From: Streptomyces sp. SID13726
Lineage (GTDB): Bacteria > Actinomycetota > Actinomycetes > Streptomycetales > Streptomycetaceae
Length of the DNA stretch: 64,000 bases
Direction: 5' to 3'
NCBI RefSeq assembly: GCF_010548375.1
Contig: NZ_JAAGLY010000002.1
Location: 558,001 to 622,000 of the forward strand
Numbering within the stretch: position 1 is the first letter of the stretch; the number at the start of each line of letters is the position of its first letter. The position numbers and the translations under genes are program-made. Below are positions 17,588-26,477 of this stretch, in pieces. Under the pieces are notes generated by a model that saw nothing but the letters and a program-made list of their open reading frames with translations, was not told the DNA's origin and ran no database searches.

Positions 17588-19087
17588 ATGACCACCACGC
17601 ACACCACGGTCCGCCGCGCGCCGGACGCCCCCGCGCTGATCACCGACGGCGACCTGCCTCCGCTCCGGCACTTCGTGGACGGCAAGTTCCTCGACGGCTC
17701 CACCGACGCGCTCATCGACGTGGTCGACCCGAGCACCGAGAACGTCGTCGCCCGGGTCCCTGAAGGAACCGCCGAGGACATCGACCTGGCGGTCGCCGCC
17801 GCCGTACGGGCCAAGGCCGGGTGGGCGCGGCTCGTCCCCAAGGCCCGTTCCGAGGTGCTGCACGCCGTCGCCGACCGGGTCGCCGAGCACGCCGAACCGC
17901 TGGCCCGGCTGGAGTCGGCCAACACCGGCAAGCCGCTCGCGGTCTCGCGGGACGACGTCGGCATGACCGTCGACACCTTCCGGTTCATGGCGGGCGCGGT
18001 GCGCGCGACGACGTCGATGGCGGCCGGGGACTACGCCGAGGACCATCTCTCCGTCATCCTGCGGGAGCCGCTCGGCGTGATCGGGGTGATCACCCCGTGG
18101 AACTACCCGCTGCTGATGGCGGCCTGGAAGATCGCGCCCGTGCTGGCCGCCGGCAACACCCTGGTCCTCAAGCCGTCCGAGCAGACCCCGCTGACCACCC
18201 TGAAGTTCGCGGAACTCGTCGCCGACCTCCTGCCCCCGGGAGTGCTCAACATCGTGAACGGGTACGGCGGCACCGCCGGAGCCCGGCTCGCCGAGCACCC
18301 GGACGTGAACATGATCGCCCTGACCGGATCGGTGCACGGCGGCCGTGCCGTCGCCCGGGCCGCCGCGGAAAGCCTGAAGCGGGTGCACCTCGAACTCGGC
18401 GGCAAGGCACCGGTGTTGGTGTTCGAGGACGCCGATCTCACGGCCGCCGCGTCCGCCCTGCGGGTGGCGGGCTTCTGGAACTCGGGGCAGGAGTGCGGGG
18501 CCGCGTGCCGGGTCCTCGTCCACGAGTCGGTGGCCGAGCGGTTCGTCGAGCAACTGGTGGGCGAGGTAAGCGACTTGGTCGTCGGTGAGCCGGGTGCCGG
18601 GGAGGACGTCGAGGTCGGGCCCATGGTGTCGAAGGCCCACTTCGACCGGGTCACCGGCTACTTGGAGCGGGCCGCGAAGGACGGCGTGCGCGTGGCGACG
18701 GGCGGCGGCCCTCTCGACGGCCCGGGCTACTTCGTGGCTCCGACCGTCCTGGTCGACGTCCCCGAGGGTGCCGAGGTCGCCCGCGAGGAGGTCTTCGGGC
18801 CCGTGGTCACGGTCGAGACCTTCGCCGACGAGGAGGAGGCGGTACGCCGGGCCAACGACGTCCCGCTCGGCCTCTCGGCGTCGGTGTGGACGGAGAACGC
18901 CCGCCGCAGCCACGCCATCGCCGCGCGCCTCGACTTCGGGACCGTGTGGGTCAACTCCCATCTGGTGCTGGCCGGTGAGGTCCCGTGGGGCGGCTTCAAG
19001 GGCTCGGGCTACGGCCGGGACCTGTCGATCTACGCCCTGGACGACTACTCGCGCACCAAGCACGTGATGCACAACCACGGCCGCTGA
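17588..19087 (+). CDS. NAD(P)-dependent aldehyde dehydrogenase
   Basis: A 499-residue aldehyde dehydrogenase, closest in look to the aminobutyraldehyde/betaine-aldehyde group. The Rossmann and catalytic landmarks are all present: VITPWNYPLLMAAWKIAPVL, ALTGSVHGGRAVARAA for NAD binding, and LELGGKAPVLVFEDAD with the general-base Glu. The nucleophile Cys is in NSGQECGAACRV, and EEVFGPVVTVETF follows. The ribosome-binding site GAGGGG lies inside the end of the preceding lyase gene, two bases away, so the two are coupled. It is the last gene of the operon and converges on the XRE regulator. The substrate is probably an amino- or keto-aldehyde made by the upstream enzymes. Confidence 0.92.
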   Translation: MTTTHTTVRRAPDAPALITDGDLPPLRHFVDGKFLDGSTDALIDVVDPSTENVVARVPEGTAEDIDLAVAAAVRAKAGWARLVPKARSEVLHAVADRVAEHAEPLARLESANTGKPLAVSRDDVGMTVDTFRFMAGAVRATTSMAAGDYAEDHLSVILREPLGVIGVITPWNYPLLMAAWKIAPVLAAGNTLVLKPSEQTPLTTLKFAELVADLLPPGVLNIVNGYGGTAGARLAEHPDVNMIALTGSVHGGRAVARAAAESLKRVHLELGGKAPVLVFEDADLTAAASALRVAGFWNSGQECGAACRVLVHESVAERFVEQLVGEVSDLVVGEPGAGEDVEVGPMVSKAHFDRVTGYLERAAKDGVRVATGGGPLDGPGYFVAPTVLVDVPEGAEVAREEVFGPVVTVETFADEEEAVRRANDVPLGLSASVWTENARRSHAIAARLDFGTVWVNSHLVLAGEVPWGGFKGSGYGRDLSIYALDDYSRTKHVMHNHGR

Positions 19088-19130
19088 GACAGGGTCGGCC
19101 GCGCCGGGTGCTGTGCCGTACGCCGGTGTA

Positions 19131-19994
19131 CTAGCGGCGCTTCGCCGCCAGATCGGCGAGGAGCCTGAGCCGGTCCTCGTCGGGGGTGCCGGGTTCGGCG
19201 GTGTAGATGGTCAGGGAGTGCGCCTCGTGGGAGGAGACCGGCAGGTCGAGGGGCTGGTAGGTGAGGGTCAGGAGGCCGGCGTCGGGGTGGTGGAAGCTCT
19301 TGACGCCGCCGTGGTGGACACGGACCTCGTGGGCGTCCCAGCGGGTGCGGAACTCCGCGCTCCGCGTGGCCAGTTCGCCGACGAGTGCGCGCAGTGCCGT
19401 GTCGTCCGGGTATCTCCCGGACTCGGCGCGCAGCAGGGACACGGTGAGCGAGGCGGAGACGCCCCAGTCGTCGAGGAAGTCGTGCGCGCCGGGGTCGAGG
19501 AAGAAGTACCGGGCGATGTTGGGGCCGCCGTACTCGGCGGTGGTGGCGCTGTCGTACAGCGGGGCGTAGAGGGTGTGGCCCAGCGCGTTGACGGCCACGA
19601 TGTCGAGGCGGCCGTTGCTGACGAACGCCGCCGAGAGGGTCATGGAGTCCAGCAGCCACTGGACGCGGAGCGGCAGGCCGACGGCCTCACGGGGGCGCCG
19701 GGGCGCGGCGCCGGGCCGGGCGGCCTCGGCCAGGTCGAACAGGTAGATGCGCTCGTCCTCGCTCAGCCGCAGCGCGCGGGCGACCGCGTCCAGGACGTCC
19801 TCGGACACCCCGCCGATGTGCCCCCGCTCCAGCCGCCGGTACCACTCGATGCTGACCCCCGCGAGCACCGCGACCTCCTCCCGGCGCAGCCCCGGCACCC
19901 GACGCCTGCCACTGGTGGGCAGCCCGACCTGCTCCGGCGTGAGCTGGGCCCGTCTGCGGGTGAGGAAGTCCTGGATGTCGGAGCGGTGGTCCAT
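19131..19994 (-). CDS. XRE-family regulator with MmyB-like sensor domain
   Basis: A 287-residue regulator. The N-terminal helix-turn-helix is at about residues 8-75: DIQDFLTRRRAQLTPEQVGL opens it, and LRREEVAVLAGVSIEWYRRL is the recognition region. The remainder, from about residue 105, is the MmyB-like ligand-binding domain, a PAS-like fold that binds fatty acids in one structurally known member. Landmarks include LDIVAVNALGHTLYAPLY and HEAHSLTIYTAEPGTPDEDR. It faces the aldehyde dehydrogenase operon convergently and is divergent from the epimerase-like gene at 20186, its likely target. Many such proteins control adjacent oxidoreductases. Confidence 0.92.
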   Translation of the reverse strand: MDHRSDIQDFLTRRRAQLTPEQVGLPTSGRRRVPGLRREEVAVLAGVSIEWYRRLERGHIGGVSEDVLDAVARALRLSEDERIYLFDLAEAARPGAAPRRPREAVGLPLRVQWLLDSMTLSAAFVSNGRLDIVAVNALGHTLYAPLYDSATTAEYGGPNIARYFFLDPGAHDFLDDWGVSASLTVSLLRAESGRYPDDTALRALVGELATRSAEFRTRWDAHEVRVHHGGVKSFHHPDAGLLTLTYQPLDLPVSSHEAHSLTIYTAEPGTPDEDRLRLLADLAAKRR

Positions 19995-20185
19995 GACCCC
20001 ACGCTACGGCCCGCTCGGCCACGCTGCGTGAGGGGTACCGCCGCTGCCCCCACCGGCGCACCCTCCCGCCCGTCCGGCAGGGCCGCTTTCATGGAGCGGG
20101 CCCCGGCTAGGCTCGTCGGGTGGGCTCGGCGACGGGGGCCGTAGTCGCGTTCCGTGTGATCAGGGCAAGCAGCAGAGGAAGCCGT

Positions 20186-21157
20186 ATGAGAATCGTCGTC
20201 ATCGGGGGAAGCGGGCACATCGGCACCTTCCTCGTCCCGCGGCTCGTGCGCGCGGGCCACGAGGTGGTCAACATCAGCCGCGGCAGCCGTACCGCGTACA
20301 CCGAGTCGCCCGAGTGGCGGCAGGTGCGGCAGGTCGTGGCGGACCGTGAGCGGGAGGACGCCGAGGGCGTCTTCGGGGACACGGTGGCGGACCTGCGCCC
20401 GGACGTCGTCGTGGACCTGGTGTGCTTCACCCTCGAGTCCGCGACGGCCCTGGTGGAGCGGCTGCGTGGGGAGGTCGGGCATCTGCTGCACTGCGGGACC
20501 CTGTGGCGCTACGGCCCGAGCCACAAGCTGCCCATCGCGGAAGGGGAGGGCACCGAGCCCTTCGGCGAGTACGGCATCCAGAAGGACCGCATCGCGCGGA
20601 TGCTGAAGGACGAGACCGCGGGCGGCGGCCTGGTGACGACGTCGCTGCATCCCGGGCACATCGTCGGCGAGGGATGGGACCCGATCGGCCCGCTCGGCAA
20701 CAACGACCCCGCCGTCTGGCGCACCCTGTCGGCGGGGCGGCCGTTGCGGATCCCCGGCCTCGGTGTCGAGCTGATGCACCACGTGCACGCCGACGACGTG
20801 GCGCAGGGCTTCGAGAGGGCGATCGAGCACCGTGAAGCGGCGGCGGGTGAGGACTTCCACGTCGTCGCCCCGACCGCGCTGAACGTCCGGGGGTTCGCCC
20901 ATGAGGCGGCGGGCTGGTTCGGGCGGACGGCCACGCTGGAGAGCGTGACGTGGGAGGAGTTCCGCGCGGACACGAGCGAGGAGCACGCCCGGGTGAGCTG
21001 GGAGCACCTGTACCGCAGCCACTGCCTCACCATCGAGAAGGCCAGGTCGCTCATCGGCTACGAGCCCGGCTACCAGCCCGAGGCGGCGGTACTGGAGTCG
21101 CTGCGGTGGCTCATCGAGCACGGCAAGGTCGAGGTGGAGAGCCCGCTGGTCGTGTGA
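20186..21157 (+). CDS. NAD-dependent epimerase/dehydratase-family protein
   Basis: A 323-residue extended SDR. MRIVVIGGSGHIGTFLVPRL carries the GxxGxxG nucleotide-binding loop at residues 7-13. The usual YxxxK pair appears as YGIQKDRIARML, consistent with an active oxidoreductase or epimerase. The C-terminal half has substrate-domain landmarks LMHHVHADDVAQGFERA and ALNVRGFAHEAAGWFGR. The substrate is unknown. GAGGAA precedes ATG 20186. The frame is open further upstream to 20120, but that start lacks a ribosome-binding site. It diverges from the XRE regulator and ends at a strong bidirectional hairpin. Confidence 0.85.
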   Translation: MRIVVIGGSGHIGTFLVPRLVRAGHEVVNISRGSRTAYTESPEWRQVRQVVADREREDAEGVFGDTVADLRPDVVVDLVCFTLESATALVERLRGEVGHLLHCGTLWRYGPSHKLPIAEGEGTEPFGEYGIQKDRIARMLKDETAGGGLVTTSLHPGHIVGEGWDPIGPLGNNDPAVWRTLSAGRPLRIPGLGVELMHHVHADDVAQGFERAIEHREAAAGEDFHVVAPTALNVRGFAHEAAGWFGRTATLESVTWEEFRADTSEEHARVSWEHLYRSHCLTIEKARSLIGYEPGYQPEAAVLESLRWLIEHGKVEVESPLVV

Positions 21158-21162
21158 CGGGT

Positions 21163-21211
21163 CCGGAGGGGCGGGACCGATCCCCGAGAGGGTCGGCTCC
21201 CGCCCCTCCGG
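21163..21211. terminator. Bidirectional terminator hairpin
   Basis: CCGGAGGGGCGGG and CCCGCCCCTCCGG pair perfectly. An inner CCGA...TCGG extension brings the loop down to a few bases. It lies between the convergent epimerase and BNR-protein genes. Confidence 0.8.
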
Positions 21212-21223
21212 CCGGCGTCCGGG

Positions 21224-23350
21224 CTACCGGCGCCGGATCGCGACCTCGTCCCACATCAGCGGCGTACCGTCGAAGACCACGGCGATCCGGTACGTCCGGC
21301 CGGCCGCGACCGTCCCCGGCAGGGTCAGCGTGCCCTTCTGCTTCCCGTCGAAGGACACCGCGCCGAGGTCGGTGACCTTCCCGTCGGCGGCGAACGCGTA
21401 GGCGCGGCCCGTCGTGCCGGCGTGCAGGGGAGCGCCCCCGGGTCCGGAGGCCGCCGCGTGCAGCCGCACGGTCGCCCGGTGTCCCACGGAACCGGCGATC
21501 AGCCCCTTCGACCGGGTGTCCGTGGTCAACGCGGCCGCGGCGGGCGCCTGTTGGACCAGCTGCCAGTCCTGCGAGCCGTCGGCGGTGGCGTTCTGAAGGG
21601 TCAGCGCGGCACCGCGGGACGCGCCGGTCAGGTACACACCGGTGTTCTTGACCGACTGGAACCGGTAGTAGCCGTCGGCGGTCCTGATCAGGTTCCAGCT
21701 GCCGGTGGCGCTGTTGTCGACCCACTGTCCGATCCGCTGTCCGACCGTGGCGTTGCCCGTCCAGATGGCCGCCGCCCGGCCGCCGGACTTGTTGAGCAGC
21801 GTCGTCCCGCCGTTGGGCTCGGTCACCAGGTGCCAGTACTGGGTGTCCTTGTTCGCGGCGGCGCCGGAGTCCTCCAGGACGACGTCGGGCACGTCGCCGT
21901 TGCCGATGTTCGCGTCGTTGCTCTTGTTCCCGGTGCCGATGACCTGGCCGGTCCTGCGGTTCACCAACTGGTGGTAGGCGCCCTGGGAGCGGCCGAGGTC
22001 GACCTCGGAGTAGGCGATGGTCGACGTGCCCTGGTTGTTGAGGATCGAGACGCGGCCGGTGCCGGCGACGTACTGGAGGGGGCGGCTGTAGGCGCCCGGG
22101 GCGGTCGTCTGGTACTCCTTCCACACCCCGTCGCTGCGTCCGCTCTCGTTGACCCACACGTTGCCGCTCGAAGCGGCGTTGTAGACCAGGCGCCCGTCGG
22201 GGAGCCGGATGACGACCGGGCTGCCGCCCGTCGCGAGGGGACGGGAGCCCGCGTCGACCGGCAGTGAGGTGACGGGGTTGCCGGTGGAGCCGGCGTAGAA
22301 CTTCGTGGGGTCGTCGGCGACGGCGTAGCGGACGTTGGCCCCGCCGCCCCAGTACTCGTAGGTCAGCAGCCACTTGCCGTCCGTCGTCGGGACGACGTTG
22401 GTCATCCCGGGCCGGCCGCCGCCGATCTCCTTCTTGCCGCCTCCCATGTCCTGGGTCAGCCCCGCGATGTCGACCACGGGCCCGCTCCACCGGGCACCGC
22501 GGCCGTCCCACGTCCGGTGGACCAGGATCTGGCCGTGCGAGTCCGTGGCCGTGCCGTTCGCCGGGTCGAGGGTCGGGACGCCGGTCGCGGGGTCGAAGCC
22601 GGTGTAGTCGTTCTCGTCGGAGTAGTAGCAGACGAGCCGGCCGTTGTGGACCATCAGGTACGGCTCCCAGAGGGGGTCGACCTGCCGGCGGGTGTTGGCG
22701 GCGGCGATGTTCTGGCCGACCGCGCCCGCGCTGCCGCCCTGCCAGCCGCCGGTGGCGACGACGTTCAGGACCTTCCAGGTCACGCCCTGGTCGGTGCTGG
22801 AGTAGAGGGCGATCGCCAGGTCCTTGCGGTCGCCGTCGTTGGACGGCGTCCAGTTCGGATCGGCCGCCTTGTGCTCCTTGTAGTAGTAGTCGTCACCCGA
22901 CACGACGCTCGCGAGCAGCAGCGTGCCCGACTTCAGGTTTCCGACGTCCTGCGGGAGCGTGTAGAGGTAAGGGTTGGTCCAATTGCTGGTGTACTTCGCG
23001 TACTTCGGGTCCTTGGAGAGGTACGCCGGGGCCTTGACCTGGGACAGCGGCTGCCAGGACGTGCCGTAGTCGTCGCTCTTGTAGACCGGCAGCGTCTCCC
23101 GGTCGGCGCTCCCGGTCTCCGGTACGACGGTCGCCTTCTCGAAGGACGCGACCAGCCGTCCGCTCGGCAGCTGTGCGGTCTTCGGGTAGATCGCGCAGTT
23201 GCCGCGCCCCTTCAGACACGGCTCGTTGCCGAGCTGGTAGAGGATTCCGCCCGTCGGGTCGTAGGCCTGCGCGCTGCCCAGGGGGATCGCCAGCATCGCG
23301 GATGCCGCGGCGAAGGTTCCCAGCGCCTTTCCCAGCCGTCTTCTCTGCAT
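21224..23350 (-). CDS. Secreted BNR/sialidase-fold protein with ricin-type lectin domain
   Basis: A 708-residue exported protein. The signal peptide MQRRRLGKALGTFAAASAML ends near SAQA at about residue 29. Residues 40-440 look like a BNR-repeat beta-propeller, with Asp-box-like SDDYGTSW and STDQGVTW. Such folds include sialidases and the GH93 exo-arabinanases, and the latter would fit the galactoside operon context. About residues 460-600 form a ricin B/CBM13 lectin domain (QYWHLVTEPNGGTTLLNKSG, GSWNLIRTADGYYRFQSV). The last 100 residues are beta-rich and unassigned. AAAGGAGAGG places the start at ATG 23350. It is the last gene of the operon, 33 bases after GH42. Activity is inferred from fold only. 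Confidence 0.8.
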   Translation of the reverse strand: MQRRRLGKALGTFAAASAMLAIPLGSAQAYDPTGGILYQLGNEPCLKGRGNCAIYPKTAQLPSGRLVASFEKATVVPETGSADRETLPVYKSDDYGTSWQPLSQVKAPAYLSKDPKYAKYTSNWTNPYLYTLPQDVGNLKSGTLLLASVVSGDDYYYKEHKAADPNWTPSNDGDRKDLAIALYSSTDQGVTWKVLNVVATGGWQGGSAGAVGQNIAAANTRRQVDPLWEPYLMVHNGRLVCYYSDENDYTGFDPATGVPTLDPANGTATDSHGQILVHRTWDGRGARWSGPVVDIAGLTQDMGGGKKEIGGGRPGMTNVVPTTDGKWLLTYEYWGGGANVRYAVADDPTKFYAGSTGNPVTSLPVDAGSRPLATGGSPVVIRLPDGRLVYNAASSGNVWVNESGRSDGVWKEYQTTAPGAYSRPLQYVAGTGRVSILNNQGTSTIAYSEVDLGRSQGAYHQLVNRRTGQVIGTGNKSNDANIGNGDVPDVVLEDSGAAANKDTQYWHLVTEPNGGTTLLNKSGGRAAAIWTGNATVGQRIGQWVDNSATGSWNLIRTADGYYRFQSVKNTGVYLTGASRGAALTLQNATADGSQDWQLVQQAPAAAALTTDTRSKGLIAGSVGHRATVRLHAAASGPGGAPLHAGTTGRAYAFAADGKVTDLGAVSFDGKQKGTLTLPGTVAAGRTYRIAVVFDGTPLMWDEVAIRRR

Positions 23351-23383
23351 TGCCTCTCCTTTGAGGATGACCACGGTCGATGC

Positions 23384-25522
23384 TCAGTTCTGTGCGACCG
23401 GCGCGGTGACGAACACCCGCACGTCCCAGGCGCCGAGGGCGAGTTCGGCCCCGGTGGGGAGCGTGCTGTCGTCGAGTACGTCGGTCAGGTGCGCGGGGGC
23501 GGTGACGTGGACCGGCTCCCAGCTCCAGTTGTGGACGACGTGCACGCGGCGCCCGTCGGCGGCGGTGCCGGTCGTCACGGTCACGGACCGCGGCAGGTCG
23601 CCCCAGCCGTGCCGGGCGGTGGGGGCCAGCCACTCGGCGAGCGCCCGTCCGAGGGAGCGCCCCGGGACCGTGCCCACGTGGGTGACCCGGCCCGCGCCGT
23701 GCCCGCGGGTGGTGATCGCGGGCCAGCGGCCGAAGTGCGGGTGGTCGTAGCCGGCGAGCACCTCGGCGTCGGCGACGGTCAGTGCATCGGCCCAGTGGGT
23801 CGCCGTCGCGTCCTGCGGCAGCCGCAGCGGACTCCCGGCCACGGGGCGGACCGGGACGGCCCGGCCGAGATTGCTGAATTCGTCGTACGACACCCCGGCC
23901 GCGTCGGTGAGGCGTCCCGGTGCCTTCTCGTGCCGGGCCCGGGCCTCGTGGTCGGCGTATCCGGTGCGCGGGCCGAGGACGAGGTGGCCGCCCGCGTGGG
24001 CGTAGGCGGCGAGCCAGTCGAGGGTGGCGTCGTCGACGACGTACAGGGCCGGGACCACCAGGACCGGGTGACGCCGGACGGCCTCGGAGGGTGTCGTGGC
24101 CGTCGGGAGCTGCCTCGCGTGGACGATGCGCACCTGGCGGCCGGCGTCGAAGGCGCCGCGGTAGAAGGGGTCGAGGATGCGGTGGTAGGAGGCCGGGTCG
24201 GGGTCGCCGGAGGCGGTGGCGAGCGGAGGGTGCTTCTGCATGAGCCACTTGCTGGGCGTGGAGTACACCAGGGTGAGGTCAGCGTCGGGTTCGAGACCGG
24301 CGACGAGCGCTCCCGCCTTGTCGAACTCGGCGCCCAGCCGGGCGAGTTCGGCGTAGGTGCGGCCGGGTAGGCCGCTGTGCGGGAGGACTCCGCCCCAGTA
24401 GGTCTCGGTGCCGAAGCGCAGGGTCTGCCACTGCCAGTACTCGATCATCCGCGCGCCGCGCGCCACATGGGCCCACGCAGCCTGGCGCCACTGGCCGTCG
24501 TAGCCGGGCCGGTTGTCCCAGGCGAAGCCGATGGAGTTGGCGTTGGTCTCGGTGACGAGGAAGGGTTCCTGGCGGGAGGAGAACATCCAGTCGGCGGTCT
24601 GGTACATCGACCAGACGCCGGTGGTCTTCCAGACCTGTTCGTGCTCGTCGGGCGTGGGGTCGGGCAGCAGGAGGCCGTCCTGCATGTCGTAGTACGGGTT
24701 GCCGGAGGCGATGTCGAGCCGTGCGGACAGCTCGTCGTCCGCGACTCCCTGACGGGTGTAGGAGATGCAGGTGGTGACGAACTGCCCGTCCAGCGCGTAC
24801 TCCCGGACGATGTCCGCCTGCCAGCCGATGAACTCGGTGACCTGGCGGGCCTGGAACTCCCGCCAGGCGACGTCGTACTGGGGCTGGACGTTGCCGTCCG
24901 GGGTCCACAGGTCGGCCCAGTCGGACAGCCGGTGGGACCAATAGACCAGCCCCCATTCGCGGTTGAGGGTCTCGACGTCGCCGTACCTGTCGCGCAGGTG
25001 GTCGACGAAGCGCTGGAAGACGCCGTGGTTGTGGAAGAGGTGCAGGCCGGGTTCGTTGTCGACCTGCCAGCCGATGACGGCCGGGTGGTCGGCGTAGCGG
25101 GCGACGATCCGACGGATGACCCTTTCCGCGTGGTGGCGGAAGCCGGGGTGGGTGAAGTCGACCTCCTGGCGGCCGCCCCAGCCGATGCGCTCACCGGTGC
25201 GCGACTCCCCCGTGAGCTCGGGGTACTGGCGGGCCAGCCAAGGGGGTACGGCGTAGGTCGGGGTGCCGAGGATGACGGAGATGCCGCGCTCGTGGGCGCC
25301 GTCGAGGACCGGCTGGAGCCAGTCGAGGTCGAAGCGGCCGTTCTCCGGCTCCCAGGTCGACCAGACGGACTCGCCCACGCGGATCACGGTGAAGCGGGCG
25401 TCGGCCATCAGGTCGAGGTCGGTCTTCAGCCGTTCGTCGGGGCGCAGTTCGGGGTCGTAGGCGGGCGTGTACTCGTGGTAGTACGCGGCACCGAACAGAA
25501 CGCGGGCGGGCAGGACCGCCAT
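23384..25522 (-). CDS. GH42 beta-galactosidase
   Basis: A 712-residue family 42 glycoside hydrolase, an intracellular enzyme that removes terminal beta-galactosyl residues. The TIM-barrel starts at VLFGAAYYHEYTPAYDPE. The acid/base glutamate is E157 in GWQVDNEPGLHLF and the nucleophile is E325 in FLVTETNANSIGFAWDNRP. The C-terminal third contains the trimerisation/beta-sandwich regions of the family, with LVVPALYVVDDATLDWLAAY and a final GAWDVRVFVTAP. There is no signal peptide, so it should act on imported oligosaccharides. It lies directly downstream of the permease genes. The ATG at 25522 is preceded by CTCTCCAGGAGGTTCATCC-like AGGAGG. Confidence 0.94.
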   Translation of the reverse strand: MAVLPARVLFGAAYYHEYTPAYDPELRPDERLKTDLDLMADARFTVIRVGESVWSTWEPENGRFDLDWLQPVLDGAHERGISVILGTPTYAVPPWLARQYPELTGESRTGERIGWGGRQEVDFTHPGFRHHAERVIRRIVARYADHPAVIGWQVDNEPGLHLFHNHGVFQRFVDHLRDRYGDVETLNREWGLVYWSHRLSDWADLWTPDGNVQPQYDVAWREFQARQVTEFIGWQADIVREYALDGQFVTTCISYTRQGVADDELSARLDIASGNPYYDMQDGLLLPDPTPDEHEQVWKTTGVWSMYQTADWMFSSRQEPFLVTETNANSIGFAWDNRPGYDGQWRQAAWAHVARGARMIEYWQWQTLRFGTETYWGGVLPHSGLPGRTYAELARLGAEFDKAGALVAGLEPDADLTLVYSTPSKWLMQKHPPLATASGDPDPASYHRILDPFYRGAFDAGRQVRIVHARQLPTATTPSEAVRRHPVLVVPALYVVDDATLDWLAAYAHAGGHLVLGPRTGYADHEARARHEKAPGRLTDAAGVSYDEFSNLGRAVPVRPVAGSPLRLPQDATATHWADALTVADAEVLAGYDHPHFGRWPAITTRGHGAGRVTHVGTVPGRSLGRALAEWLAPTARHGWGDLPRSVTVTTGTAADGRRVHVVHNWSWEPVHVTAPAHLTDVLDDSTLPTGAELALGAWDVRVFVTAPVAQN

Positions 25523-25550
25523 GGATGAACCTCCAGGAGAGCAAGGGGAG

Positions 25551-26477
25551 TCACTGCTTGACGCCGCCGGTCGCGAGGCCGCTCTGCCAGTAGCGCTGGA
25601 GCAGCAGGAAGGCGACGACGAGCGGTACGACGGAGATCAGGGACCCGGTGACGACCAGCGGGAGCATGTCGCCGCTGGCGCCGGCTCCGCCGTTCTGTGC
25701 CTGGGCCGCCCAGGACGACAGGCCGACGGTCACGGGGTAGAGCTTCGGGTCGTTGAGCATGATCAACGGCAGGAAGTAGTTGTTCCAGGTCGCCACGAGC
25801 GTGAAGAGCAGGACGGTCACGAAGCCGGGGGCCAGCAGTCTGAGGGCGATCCGGAAGAAGATCCGGGCCTCCCCCGCGCCGTCGATGCGGGCCGCCTCCA
25901 GGAGGCTGTCCGGGACGGCGTCGGCCGCGTAGACGCGCATGAGGTAGAGGCCGAAGGGGTTGACCAGGGACGGCAGGATGACCGCCCAGGGGGTGTTGAC
26001 CAGGCCGACCTCGGCGAACAGCAGATAGGTCGGGATGGCGAGGGCGGTGGCCGGGACCATGACGGCGCCGAGGACCAGGTTGAAGGCGGCCCGGTCGCCG
26101 CGGAAGCGGAACTTGGCGAAGCCGTATCCCCCGGCGGCCGCCAGCAGCGCGGCACCGACCGCGCTGACGACGGCGTACCCGGTGGTGTTGAGCAGCCAGT
26201 GCACGAAGACGCCGTCGTCCTGGGTGAAGGTCGCCCGGATGTTCGCGAACAGGCGCGGGGTGTGCGAGAACCACAGGCCGAAACTGTTGAACAGGTCCTG
26301 GGTGTTCTTGGTCGAGGCGATCAGCAGCCAGCACAGCGGGAGCAGGAAGTAGCCCAGGGCGGCGAGCATGGCGATCGTGAGCGGGGTGCTGCGGCGGCGC
26401 CCTGCGCGGGGCTGCCGTACGGGTGCGGTCCGGGTCTTCGCGGTGGTCGGCCGCGGCTGCCGCAAGGTGGTCGTCAT
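25551..26477 (-). CDS. Sugar ABC transporter permease, MalG type
   Basis: A 308-residue inner-membrane permease with six hydrophobic segments after a basic N-terminal tail of about 30 residues. The EAA loop that contacts the ATPase is seen as SLLEAARIDGAGEARIFFRI. The end LLLQRYWQSGLATGGVKQ is typical of CUT1-family MalG permeases. The ATG at 26477 overlaps the stop of the MalF-type permease (ATGA). No ATPase gene is present. In Streptomyces such importers share the unlinked MsiK ATPase, and I expect that here. Confidence 0.93.
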   Translation of the reverse strand: MTTTLRQPRPTTAKTRTAPVRQPRAGRRRSTPLTIAMLAALGYFLLPLCWLLIASTKNTQDLFNSFGLWFSHTPRLFANIRATFTQDDGVFVHWLLNTTGYAVVSAVGAALLAAAGGYGFAKFRFRGDRAAFNLVLGAVMVPATALAIPTYLLFAEVGLVNTPWAVILPSLVNPFGLYLMRVYAADAVPDSLLEAARIDGAGEARIFFRIALRLLAPGFVTVLLFTLVATWNNYFLPLIMLNDPKLYPVTVGLSSWAAQAQNGGAGASGDMLPLVVTGSLISVVPLVVAFLLLQRYWQSGLATGGVKQ

